Below, piece after piece: positions 9,183 through 17,194 of a stretch of 64,000 nt of DNA (its first letter is position 1; every line of letters starts with the position of its first letter). The position numbers and the translations under genes were made by a program. The stretch comes from an uncultured Fibrobacter sp. GTDB taxonomy: Bacteria > Fibrobacterota > Fibrobacteria > Fibrobacterales > Fibrobacteraceae. The notes below the pieces were generated by a model. That model was given only the letters and a program-made list of their open reading frames with translations, did not search any database and was not told where the DNA came from. The DNA lies in contig CAKUTF010000001.1 in NCBI GenBank assembly GCA_934691725.1, positions 1 to 64,000 of the forward strand, written 5' to 3'.

Positions 9183-10535
9183 ATGTCCAAGAACAGACTT
9201 TTTCTTGCCGCAGCGTTTTTCGCCTTTGCGGCATATTTTTTTGGATGTTCGACCGACACCGTAGCGCCCCAGGTCGAAGTTTCCAATAAGGCGAGCAAGG
9301 AATTCCAGTTCAACTATTCCTTCCTCTATTATTATTACTACAATGCCGCGAATGAACTCGAAGATTCCGAAGTCTATCTGGAAAGTCCGCTGAAAGCCTT
9401 CATCAACGAAAAGTATGCAGACGTTGCGGACGTCATCGTGATGTACGAATCCATGTCGGATCCGCTTACGACCTATTATCCTCACGCATTCTACGCAGCG
9501 GTTTCCTCGGCGATTCGGGAGTCGGATACGGAAGACAAGTCGTTTGGCATGGAACTCGATTCAACGCTTCGGGTCAAAACCGTTTTCAGGGTCGGTCCGG
9601 CGGCCTCGGCGGGAATTTTAAAAGGCGACATCATTCTTGCCCTCGACAGCGTTCCGCTAAACGGGAACGACTCTCTCTACGAAGCACTCCTTTTGGCAAA
9701 AAAGGATGAGTTTACCTTTTCCGTCGCCCGTTCAAACGACACGCTTTCCGTGGAAATAACCCGGACCGCAGTCATCGCGCCGACGGTATTTCTCGATTCC
9801 GCCGAAAACATCCCGGTCATCCGCATCACGGAATTTGTCGGAAAGACAAACGGTTTCGATTCCGACGGCACTGCGCTTGAATTCGAAAATGCACTAGAGC
9901 AAACTAAGGGAGCCGCATCGACCATTCTCGACCTGCGCGGAAACGGCGGCGGTTCGGTAAACCTTTGCGAACGAATGGCCAAAGCGGTCCTCCGGCGCGG
10001 CGATACGGTCATCGTCGAAAGGGAATGGGGCTACGGGAAAAAAGGACGGGATTCGTCCGAGCAAGCCGTCACCGCCGAAAGGGACGGCATCGGTGCGGGA
10101 AGATATTACGTGATGATGCTCGATAGCGGCAGCGCGAGCTGCACGGAAATCTTCGCCGCGGCACTCACCGCGAACCTAAAAGTTCCCGTCGTCGGAACCA
10201 ATTCTTTCGGAAAGGGCATCGGACAGACATACGTGACCACGCCGGACACCGCATTCGGCGTCGCCACATCGCTCCTCTTCCTTGACAAGGATTTCCAAAG
10301 CTACCACCGCTACGGCTTCGAACCGGATTTCTGTATCGCCGATGCAGATTCCGCACTTCAAAAGGCGATTGAACTTGCTAGAGGAAAGACGTTCAAGCGA
10401 ACCGCGGGATACAGCGCCGAGATACAGCCCTACTGGAATTCCGCAAAGCACAAGCAACAGAAAACCTTCTCCCCGAAAGACGCGCTCCGCGAACTAAAGC
10501 GCGGAATGGCAGTCCGGGAATTTTCAGGGTTTTGA
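9183..10535 (+). CDS. S41 family (C-terminal processing) peptidase, lipoprotein
   Basis: A 450-residue predicted lipoprotein (signal peptide, lipidated Cys22) of the CtpA/tail-specific protease family. A PDZ region follows (about 130-190, with GPAASAGILKGDIILALD), then the S41 core with LDLRGNGGGSV. The nucleophile region is DSGSASCTEI and the presumed catalytic lysine is in NSFGKGIGQ. The family cleaves exported proteins in the periplasm or at the outer membrane. The frame is open further upstream, but ATG 9183 gives a proper signal peptide and follows the LRR gene by 5 nt. It converges with, and overlaps by 12 bp, the M23 gene on the other strand. Confidence 0.9.
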   Translation: MSKNRLFLAAAFFAFAAYFFGCSTDTVAPQVEVSNKASKEFQFNYSFLYYYYYNAANELEDSEVYLESPLKAFINEKYADVADVIVMYESMSDPLTTYYPHAFYAAVSSAIRESDTEDKSFGMELDSTLRVKTVFRVGPAASAGILKGDIILALDSVPLNGNDSLYEALLLAKKDEFTFSVARSNDTLSVEITRTAVIAPTVFLDSAENIPVIRITEFVGKTNGFDSDGTALEFENALEQTKGAASTILDLRGNGGGSVNLCERMAKAVLRRGDTVIVEREWGYGKKGRDSSEQAVTAERDGIGAGRYYVMMLDSGSASCTEIFAAALTANLKVPVVGTNSFGKGIGQTYVTTPDTAFGVATSLLFLDKDFQSYHRYGFEPDFCIADADSALQKAIELARGKTFKRTAGYSAEIQPYWNSAKHKQQKTFSPKDALRELKRGMAVREFSGF

Positions 10536-11852
10536 AACGACCCGCTGTTTGACCTTTACCGTAGAACCTTCAATCGACTGAGGCTCGGCGGCTTCGGTTT
10601 TCTGGATTTCTTCCCGGATTTTCGCAACCTGCCCCTGCAAACGGGAAAGGCGTTCTCCCTGGAGCTTCGGAGTCGCGATCATCGTCTTGGACTTCGGATT
10701 GATCCAGTTTCCGCGAGCGTCCTTAAACCCGAGATGAAGATGCGGTCCCGTACTGCGGCCCGTGCTTCCGACGCGCCCGATAATCTGCCCGCCCATGACT
10801 TCCTGCCCGACACCCACGCCACGGGAGCTCAGATGCATGTAATAGCTGACCGAGTTGTCCGCATGGCGGATTGCGATTTTATTGCCGCTGAACTCGTCAA
10901 AACCTGAAACGACGACCTTTCCCTTTGCCACCGCATAGACCGGCGAACCTTTGGGACTGCCGTAATCGATGCCGCTGTGCATCTTGCGCTTGCCGGTAAT
11001 CGGATGGATTCTTGAACCGAAAGGGCTCGTAATATGCAGACGGTCTAGCGGATAGCGGAGTCCGTTGAAAACCAGAGCTTCGCCGCTCGCCGTGTAATGC
11101 GCATTATAAGTGCTCTTCGGATCGTCCTCTTCATACAGGAACGCTTCGTGATGCCCGACCGTCTTGCCTTCAAATTCCGCGTAAAGGACCTTGCCCGAAA
11201 TCCAGATGCTGTCCCGGAAAAAAGACTCTTCGAGCATGATGCGGAAGCGGTCGCCGGCCTGGACGCTCGAAAAGGGAATCTTGCACTGGAGAACCCCGGC
11301 AACGACTCCCGACATCCGGGCGGGAATCCCCACAGAAAGAAGCGTGCCGTGCAGCGTCCCTCCCGAAAGAATCGTTCCTTCGAATACCGAATGCTTGACC
11401 GTCAGCGGTTTCGCAACTAGCCTGTATTCCCACGCATCGCCGGGAGAATTTCGAAGTAACAGGTGCACCGTCGCCGGATTCGGGGAATAACGAAAAGCAC
11501 GGACGCTTCCCGAGGAATCCTGCGCCACATGGAACGCCTGGCCGACCCGCAAATTCGAGAGTTCCACGCTGTCCTGGATCGCCAGAACGATAGACCGCCG
11601 ATCGTCGAAGCGAACCTGAAGCCTTTCGAGAACTTGATACAGTCCCTCGCCAGGCTTGACCGTATCGCTCAAAATCAAAAGCGAAGGCAAACGGTCCCGC
11701 TCAAACAATACGCGTTCCGATTCAATCCGGGAAAGCTCAGCCTTTAACGATTCGACTTGCGAAGAAAGCTCTTCCAGTTTCCCCGCCTTGCAAGACACGC
11801 CGAAAAGAACGGCGAGCGACAGAAACAGAAAGCAAAAAGGACGTTGCATCAT
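10524..11852 (-). CDS. M23 family metallopeptidase (LytM/murein hydrolase type), lipoprotein
   Basis: A 442-residue lipoprotein with lipidated Cys21 and a short coiled coil at about 25-55. The C-terminal half is an M23 domain with the zinc ligands HSGIDYG, then GNKIAIRHAD, YYMHLS and the end motif HLHLGF. These residues are intact, so it is probably an active peptidoglycan endopeptidase, or an activator if the N-terminal part regulates it. It lies downstream of the FKBP gene but is separated from it by a terminator-like hairpin. A second ATG at 11849 is an equally possible start. Confidence 0.9.
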   Translation of the reverse strand: MMQRPFCFLFLSLAVLFGVSCKAGKLEELSSQVESLKAELSRIESERVLFERDRLPSLLILSDTVKPGEGLYQVLERLQVRFDDRRSIVLAIQDSVELSNLRVGQAFHVAQDSSGSVRAFRYSPNPATVHLLLRNSPGDAWEYRLVAKPLTVKHSVFEGTILSGGTLHGTLLSVGIPARMSGVVAGVLQCKIPFSSVQAGDRFRIMLEESFFRDSIWISGKVLYAEFEGKTVGHHEAFLYEEDDPKSTYNAHYTASGEALVFNGLRYPLDRLHITSPFGSRIHPITGKRKMHSGIDYGSPKGSPVYAVAKGKVVVSGFDEFSGNKIAIRHADNSVSYYMHLSSRGVGVGQEVMGGQIIGRVGSTGRSTGPHLHLGFKDARGNWINPKSKTMIATPKLQGERLSRLQGQVAKIREEIQKTEAAEPQSIEGSTVKVKQRVVSKP

Positions 11853-11860
11853 CTAACGAC

Positions 11861-11886
11861 AAAAGCCCGCCGAAAGCGGGCCTTTC
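11861..11886 (-). terminator. Hairpin terminator downstream of the FKBP gene
   Basis: GCCCGC and GCGGGC arms flank CGAAA between AAAA and TTT, 14 bp after the FKBP stop codon on the minus strand. Confidence 0.65.
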
Positions 11887-11899
11887 AAAAAAAGGCGAA

Positions 11900-12637
11900 T
11901 TACTTTTTCGCGGAATCCGGAGCCTTGACGCTCAGCAGTTCCACTTCAAATTCAAGGACGCTGTTTCCCGGAATCATCGGGGGACGACCATATGTACCGT
12001 AAGCGAGTTCACTCGGAATCCAGGCGACAACCTTTCCGCCGGCCTTCATCAGTTTCAGAAGTTCTGTCCAGCCAGGAATGACGGCACGGACAGGAAATTC
12101 CGCCGGCTGACCGCGCTTGACGGAACTGTCAAATTCGGAGCCGTCCAGAAGCTTTCCCGTGTAATGAACGGAAACCGTCGAGGAATCGTTCGGGGATTCG
12201 CCTTTGCCCTCGGTGATTACCTTGTACTGGAGACCGCTTTCCGTAACGATGACGCCTTCCGCGGTCTTGTTCTTCGCAAGGAATGCGAGCCCTTCTTCCA
12301 AGGTTTTCGCGCTCGCAATGCTGTCCTTCTTTTGCCGTTCCGCCTGGAGATTCGCCGAGAAGTCATTCAGCACAGCCTTGACCGCAGAATCCGAAAGCAG
12401 ATACTTTGCGCTATCCTTGTTGTAATGTTCGACAAAAGCCTGTTTGAAAACTTCCAGGTCCAAGTCGATGGAATCGCGGGCGACAAGCTGGGCATGGGCC
12501 TGCATTCCAAAGACGGAGCCAAGTGCATAGCTGACCTTTTCCTTTTCCGTCACGAGAGATGTCTTCCGGGAAGCGCAAAATTCGTTACAACCGGCGAAAA
12601 ACGCCGCGCAGAGACCAATAGCAATCAGTTTTTTCAT
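11900..12637 (-). CDS. FKBP-type peptidyl-prolyl isomerase, lipoprotein (FkpA/Mip-like)
   Basis: A 245-residue protein with a lipobox at Cys17, an N-terminal helical dimerisation-type region (about 30-120, starting KVSYALGSVFGMQ) and a C-terminal FKBP domain with VSVHYTGKLLDGSEFDSS and VIPGWTELLKLMKAGGK. It should catalyse prolyl cis-trans isomerisation during folding of exported proteins, anchored in the envelope. The frame stays open upstream, but the ATG at 12637 follows AAGGAC and begins a proper signal peptide. It is divergent from the XRE gene, with 159 bp between them that contain two palindromes. Confidence 0.9.
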   Translation of the reverse strand: MKKLIAIGLCAAFFAGCNEFCASRKTSLVTEKEKVSYALGSVFGMQAHAQLVARDSIDLDLEVFKQAFVEHYNKDSAKYLLSDSAVKAVLNDFSANLQAERQKKDSIASAKTLEEGLAFLAKNKTAEGVIVTESGLQYKVITEGKGESPNDSSTVSVHYTGKLLDGSEFDSSVKRGQPAEFPVRAVIPGWTELLKLMKAGGKVVAWIPSELAYGTYGRPPMIPGNSVLEFEVELLSVKAPDSAKK

Positions 12638-12743
12638 AACCGTCCTTATGGATAAAATTTTATTTGCCGTTAAGATAAAAATTTTCATGTCACAAAAAAA
12701 CAAGAGAATGTCCTTTTTCGGTAAAAAAAGCGACACTCCGTTT

Positions 12744-12772
12744 TGCAACCGTTCGGTTGCAGGAAAATTCCT
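12744..12772. promoter_or_regulatory. Two adjacent palindromes in a divergent promoter region (candidate operator)
   Basis: TGCAACCG-TT-CGGTTGCA (12744-12761) is immediately followed by AGGAA-AA-TTCCT (12761-12772). Both lie 25-53 bp upstream of the XRE regulator start, between it and the divergent FKBP gene. That is a typical place for autoregulatory sites. Binding is inferred, not shown. Confidence 0.4.
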
Positions 12773-12796
12773 AGACTTTTCATAGCATTTATTTAA

Positions 12797-13096
12797 ATGC
12801 ATCAAACAAAGAAAGTCCAATATGCCCTGAGCAAGACGCTTATTAAGTGGCGTCTCGAAAAGCGTTTAAGCCAGGAACAGCTTTCAACGATGAGCGGACT
12901 TTCGAGACAATACCTTTCCCGGCTAGAGGCTTGCAAGCAGCTTCCCCGGCTAGATTCCCTGCTACAGATTCTCGCTCCCTTAGAAAAGACTTACGCCGAC
13001 TTAGGTGCGTCGCTAGACTCTTATCTTTTAGAATCGGACAATGGCGTTTCCGCGCGAATGGTAGCCGATAAAGGCCCGTTCTGGAACGAAAAATAG
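12797..13096 (+). CDS. XRE-family helix-turn-helix regulator
   Basis: A 99-residue protein with an HTH_3/XRE domain at about 12-66. The recognition segment reads LSQEQLSTMSGLSRQYLSRLE. The rest is a short tail without a recognisable sensor domain. It should bind DNA as a dimer. The palindromes just upstream suggest autoregulation and possibly control of the divergent FKBP gene. A short AAGGG/CCCTT hairpin followed by a T-run at about 13107-13126 may end its transcript. Confidence 0.8.
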   Translation: MHQTKKVQYALSKTLIKWRLEKRLSQEQLSTMSGLSRQYLSRLEACKQLPRLDSLLQILAPLEKTYADLGASLDSYLLESDNGVSARMVADKGPFWNEK

Positions 13097-13170
13097 GCAA
13101 AATCAAAAGGGTGCCCTTCTTTTTTTCATCTTTTTGTGTAATTTGTGAGGGCAAGTAGGAGATTTTGACT

Positions 13171-13890
13171 ATGATGTTCGACCCCCTCTATATGGGCATT
13201 CTGCTCATCACGCTTCTTGTTTCCGGAGCTGTTTCGGCCCTTGTAAGCGCCCGTTTCAAGGCCGGGCAAAAAGTCCAGATCCGAAGCGGTCTCACCGGCG
13301 CGGAAGTCGCTTCCGCAATTCTCGCCGATGCGGGAATCTATGACGTGCGAATCCGCGAAACGAGCGGCTTTCTCTCGGATTACTACAACCCGATGGACAA
13401 GACGCTGAACCTTTCGCGCGACGTCTATCACGGGCGCAGCGCAAGTTCCGCCGGAGTCGCCGCCCACGAAGTCGGGCACGCGATTCAACATGCCCAGAAC
13501 TATTTCCCGATGTGGCTCCGTTCGTTCATCGTCCCGGCGGCAAACATCGGTTCCAATTTTGGCCCGTGGATTGTCATTTTGGGAATCATCCTGATGTCCG
13601 CCGGTAAACTGGCCGTGGGGCAGAACATCGCGATTGTCGGCGTGATTCTTTTTGGCATCGCGACGCTTTTTACGCTTGTGACGGTCCCTGTCGAATTTGA
13701 CGCCTCGTCCCGCGCCAAGAAATGTCTCGCAAGACTGAACATCCTCGCTCCGGGCAGGGAGCGCGACGTCGTAGCGGGCGTGCTTTTTGCGGCGGGACTT
13801 ACCTACGTCGCCGCGGCGATTTCCTCCATTATGCAACTTCTCTACTGGGCACTCCGCGCAGGGCTTCTCGGCGGACGGAGAGACGACTGA
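13171..13890 (+). CDS. Membrane zinc metallopeptidase (YugP-like, Zn_peptidase_2)
   Basis: A 239-residue membrane protein with a hydrophobic segment at the N-terminus (about 8-28) and others at about 125-180 and 205-235. The metal motif HEVGH occurs in AAHEVGHAIQHAQNY at about 94-108, with the preceding YYNP and LSRDVYHG segments typical of the PF04298 family. The physiological substrate of the family is not defined. AGGAG lies 9 nt before the ATG at 13171; a TTG at 13165 is a less likely start. The next gene starts inside its stop codon. Confidence 0.88.
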   Translation: MMFDPLYMGILLITLLVSGAVSALVSARFKAGQKVQIRSGLTGAEVASAILADAGIYDVRIRETSGFLSDYYNPMDKTLNLSRDVYHGRSASSAGVAAHEVGHAIQHAQNYFPMWLRSFIVPAANIGSNFGPWIVILGIILMSAGKLAVGQNIAIVGVILFGIATLFTLVTVPVEFDASSRAKKCLARLNILAPGRERDVVAGVLFAAGLTYVAAAISSIMQLLYWALRAGLLGGRRDD

Positions 13891-14168
13891 TGGCGCAGAC
13901 GCTTGAAATCGAATGCCCGATGTGCCACGGCACTTTGATAGTCGATAAGGATTCGGGAAAAGTCCTGGAACACAGGGAATTCAAAAAGGAAAAGCTCTCG
14001 CTGGAAGATTTCCTCAAAAGCGAAAAGACGCGTTCCGCGGACCTGGACAAAAAATTCGCCGAAGCGAAAGAAAGGGAAAAGAACCGCCTCTCCGAAATCG
14101 AAAAGAAATTCGAAGCGGCGAAAAACAACCCGGACCTGAAGGAGCCGCCAAGGCTCGAATGGGATTAA
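13890..14168 (+). CDS. Small CxxC protein with charged helical tail
   Basis: A 92-residue protein that starts ECPMCHGTLIVDKDSGKVLE, a single zinc-ribbon-like CxxC knuckle followed by a two-strand turn. It continues as a strongly charged, probably coiled-coil tail rich in Lys and Glu. Its ATG overlaps the stop codon of the zinc peptidase gene by one base (TGATG), which suggests translational coupling. The 3' end overlaps the scpA stop by 4 bp on the other strand. I do not recognise a named family. With one CxxC pair, metal binding would require a dimer or partner. Confidence 0.75.
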   Translation: MAQTLEIECPMCHGTLIVDKDSGKVLEHREFKKEKLSLEDFLKSEKTRSADLDKKFAEAKEREKNRLSEIEKKFEAAKNNPDLKEPPRLEWD

Positions 14169-15346
14169 GGCTCCGAAGAATCGACTTCCGGACTTTCTGG
14201 ATTTTCACCGTCCGTTGCGTTTTCCGCAGCGGATTTTTCTTCTACCGGGGAAACATTTTCGGCAAGGCTCGCTTCGATTTCCGCATTTTCCACAAGTTCC
14301 GCGGCCTCTTCAATCGCCTGCTGCGTTTCCGATTCGCTTTGCCCTTCGCTAGGCTTTGAAAGTTCCGCTTCGAGCGTTTTAAAGTCCAGTTCTCCGGAAA
14401 GCAGCGCATTGATATCTTCCGCTCCGATGCTTTTTCCCTGCGACACAAACGCGGATACCGTCCGAAGCGCCAGGTCTAACGGAACATCCTTGCCTCGGCT
14501 TGAAGTCTCTTCCTGCACGAGTTCGCGTTCGCGGAGCTTTTCGACGATACCCGTTTTAAACTCGCGTTCCGGTTCATAGATGCGCGTTTCGTTTGCCATT
14601 TCCTCGGCAAACTCCTGGTTGTCCTTTTTGCGATAGATCCAGATGGCACCGAAAAGTTCGCTCTGGCGAAACACGACTTCGTCCGTCTTGATCATTTCCA
14701 TCAGCGCCATGAACGTTACCACGGTGACAATCGGAAGCGGATCGCGCCCGAGCAGATCTTCGAACAAGACGCGCCCATCCTTGCGCAGCGTATTCGAAAT
14801 AAACTGCTGCCGGTCCTCGATAGTCACATCGTCTAGTTCAATGTGGTGGACATTTTCACTTCCGCGGGTTTTCAGCATCTTCTGGTAAGCGCGAAACAGC
14901 TGCCAGACATTCGCATCGGCGAGCGTGTCTTCCTCGCTTTCCGTTTTTTCCAGGCGCCCCCGGTAGCAGGTTCCGAAATTGCGGTCTTCCATTTCCTGCA
15001 TTTCTTTCGCGACCTGCTTGTAACGCTGGTATTCGAGCATCTGCCGGATAAACTCATCTCGCGAAATATCAATCTGTTCCTCGTCTTCGGGCGTGCGCTC
15101 GTCTTTCGGCAAGAGTTCGCGCGTTTTCATCGCCATGAGGCGGCTCGCCATCACAAGAAAATCCCCCGCCTGCGAAAGGTCCATCCGCGAAAGGTTCTTG
15201 ATCCAGGCGAGATACTGGTCCGCAATTTCGGCAATCGAGATGTCCGTGATTTTGACCTCGCTCTGCTGCACCAGATACAGCAGGAGATCCATCGGGCCTT
15301 CAAACGCGCCGATATGGACTTCGTAAGATTCGGAAATTTCAGACAT
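14165..15346 (-). CDS. scpA: Segregation and condensation protein A
   Basis: A 393-residue kleisin. The N-terminal motif EGPMDLLLYLVQQSEVKITD and the middle and C-terminal parts fit ScpA, which joins Smc and ScpB in the bacterial condensin. The canonical protein is about 250 residues; here an acidic, low-complexity extension of about 100 residues rich in Glu, Ala and Ser follows. The gene is the last of glmM-glmS-scpA, 6 bp after glmS. scpB is not in the window. Confidence 0.9.
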   Translation of the reverse strand: MSEISESYEVHIGAFEGPMDLLLYLVQQSEVKITDISIAEIADQYLAWIKNLSRMDLSQAGDFLVMASRLMAMKTRELLPKDERTPEDEEQIDISRDEFIRQMLEYQRYKQVAKEMQEMEDRNFGTCYRGRLEKTESEEDTLADANVWQLFRAYQKMLKTRGSENVHHIELDDVTIEDRQQFISNTLRKDGRVLFEDLLGRDPLPIVTVVTFMALMEMIKTDEVVFRQSELFGAIWIYRKKDNQEFAEEMANETRIYEPEREFKTGIVEKLRERELVQEETSSRGKDVPLDLALRTVSAFVSQGKSIGAEDINALLSGELDFKTLEAELSKPSEGQSESETQQAIEEAAELVENAEIEASLAENVSPVEEKSAAENATDGENPESPEVDSSEP

Positions 15347-15352
15347 TGAAAA

Positions 15353-17185
15353 TTATTCCACCGTCACGCTTTTGGCTAGGTTCCGCGGCTGATCGACGTC
15401 GTTTCCTCGAAGGACCGCGATATGGTAAGCGAGCAGTTGGAGCGGAATGCAAGTGACAAGAGGCATCAGCATCGAATTCACTTTGGGGACAAAGATGATG
15501 TCGTCCGCAAAATCGGAAAGCTCCGTGCAGTCCGGAGTCGTTACAGCAATGATGCGCCCTCCGCGAGCCTTGATTTCCCGGACGTTCGAAAGGACCTTGT
15601 CGAAAAGGCTGTCCTTCGGAGCGATGACTACCACCGGCATGTTTTCGTCGATAAGCGCAATCGGACCGTGCTTCATTTCGGCAGCGGGATAACCTTCCGC
15701 GTGGATGTAGCTGATTTCCTTCAGCTTGAGCGCGCCTTCCATGGCGACGGGATAGTTGTAGTGCCGACCGAGGTAGAGGAAATTGTTCGCATGGACATAT
15801 TTTCGGGCGATTTCCCGAATTTTTCCGGAAAGCTTTAACGTATCCTCGACAAAGCTTGGAATGTTCGAAATGGCCCGTGCAAATTCGATTCCCTGTTCCG
15901 CAGACACGCGACGTTCCCGTCCGAGCAAAAGGGCAATCATCGCGAGAACAGTCACCTGCGACGTAAACGCCTTTGTGCTTGCCACGCCGATTTCCGGTCC
16001 CGCATGGAGATAGACGCCGCCGTCGCTTTCTCGTGCAATCGTCGAACCGACCGCATTGCAGATTCCGAGGACTGTAGCGCCTTTCGTTTTCGCTTCGCGG
16101 AGAGCGGCAAGCGTATCGGCGGTTTCGCCCGACTGCGAAATGACGAGCACGAGCGTTCCCGGCTTGATGATCGGGTTGCGGTAGCGGAACTCGGAAGCGT
16201 ATTCGACTTCGACCGGAACGCCCGCCAAGTCTTCTATCAGATACTCCCCGACCACTCCCGCGTAGTAGCTCGTTCCACAGGCCGTGATGATGATGCGGTT
16301 CAAGTTGCGAAGTTCCAAGCGGTTCGCGTCAAGCCCGGCGAGTTTTGCCGAACCAGTGTCCAAAAGGAGCCTTCCCCGCATCGTATTGCGAAGGGCTTCG
16401 GGCTGCTCGAAAATTTCCTTGAGCATAAAATGTTCAAAGCCGCCCTTGCTTGCCGCATCGGCGTCGAATTCCACCTCTTCCACGCACCGGTTTACCGTGT
16501 GGCTCGAAACGGTCACGATTTCATAGCCGCTCCGTTTCGCAATTACCACGTCGTCATCGTTCAGATAGACGACTTTTTGCGTGTAATCGACAATGGCGGT
16601 CACATCGCTGGCGAGAAAATATTCTCCGTCATCGCCAAGCCCTAGGACAAGCGGGCTTCCGCGACGCGCACCGACGAGAACGTCCGGTTCATCGGCGCAG
16701 AGGATGGCAAGTCCGAAAGTTCCCTCCAGCCTGTTCAGAGCCGCCAGAACTGCGGACTTGATGTCGCCATGGTAAAGCTTCGCAATCAGATGTGCGACTA
16801 CTTCCGTATCCGTTTCGGAGACGAACTTCACCCCGTCCGCCTCTAGTTTCTTCTTAATTTGTACGTAATTTTCGATGATGCCGTTGTGCACCACCATAAT
16901 CTTTCCGTCAAAGCTCACCTGGGGATGGGCATTTCTTTCAGTCGGCGCCCCATGTGTCGCCCAACGAGTATGCGCAATTCCCACATGCCCCGAGAGTGGA
17001 TGCGCCTTCAGCTTCTTTTCCAAGGAAACGATTTTTCCCGTAGCCTTTTCCATTTCGAGCGTGCCGTCCGGATGGGCGACAGCGACTCCCGACGAATCGT
17101 ATCCGCGATATTCCAAGCGCTTTAACCCGCCGAGGAGAACACTCACCGCTTCACGAGTCCCGATATAACCGACTATTCCGCACAT
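15353..17185 (-). CDS. glmS: Glutamine-fructose-6-phosphate aminotransferase
   Basis: A full-length (610 residues) GlmS. The N-terminal nucleophile is the Cys directly after Met (MCGIVGYIGTREA). The glutaminase domain has HTRWATHG and HNGIIENY, and two SIS domains bind the sugar phosphate (SQSGETADT, then LGRHYNYPVAMEGALKLKE). The C-terminus ends PRNLAKSVTVE as usual. It makes glucosamine-6-phosphate for peptidoglycan and LPS. It lies 9 bp after glmM, so product and next enzyme of the pathway are co-transcribed. There is no leader that could hold a glmS ribozyme. Confidence 0.97.
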   Translation of the reverse strand: MCGIVGYIGTREAVSVLLGGLKRLEYRGYDSSGVAVAHPDGTLEMEKATGKIVSLEKKLKAHPLSGHVGIAHTRWATHGAPTERNAHPQVSFDGKIMVVHNGIIENYVQIKKKLEADGVKFVSETDTEVVAHLIAKLYHGDIKSAVLAALNRLEGTFGLAILCADEPDVLVGARRGSPLVLGLGDDGEYFLASDVTAIVDYTQKVVYLNDDDVVIAKRSGYEIVTVSSHTVNRCVEEVEFDADAASKGGFEHFMLKEIFEQPEALRNTMRGRLLLDTGSAKLAGLDANRLELRNLNRIIITACGTSYYAGVVGEYLIEDLAGVPVEVEYASEFRYRNPIIKPGTLVLVISQSGETADTLAALREAKTKGATVLGICNAVGSTIARESDGGVYLHAGPEIGVASTKAFTSQVTVLAMIALLLGRERRVSAEQGIEFARAISNIPSFVEDTLKLSGKIREIARKYVHANNFLYLGRHYNYPVAMEGALKLKEISYIHAEGYPAAEMKHGPIALIDENMPVVVIAPKDSLFDKVLSNVREIKARGGRIIAVTTPDCTELSDFADDIIFVPKVNSMLMPLVTCIPLQLLAYHIAVLRGNDVDQPRNLAKSVTVE

Positions 17186-17194
17186 GCAAGCCCC

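Noticed and set aside
17186..17194. Possible glmS ribozyme/riboswitch
   Set aside because: glmS follows glmM by only 9 bp, leaving no leader for the RNA.
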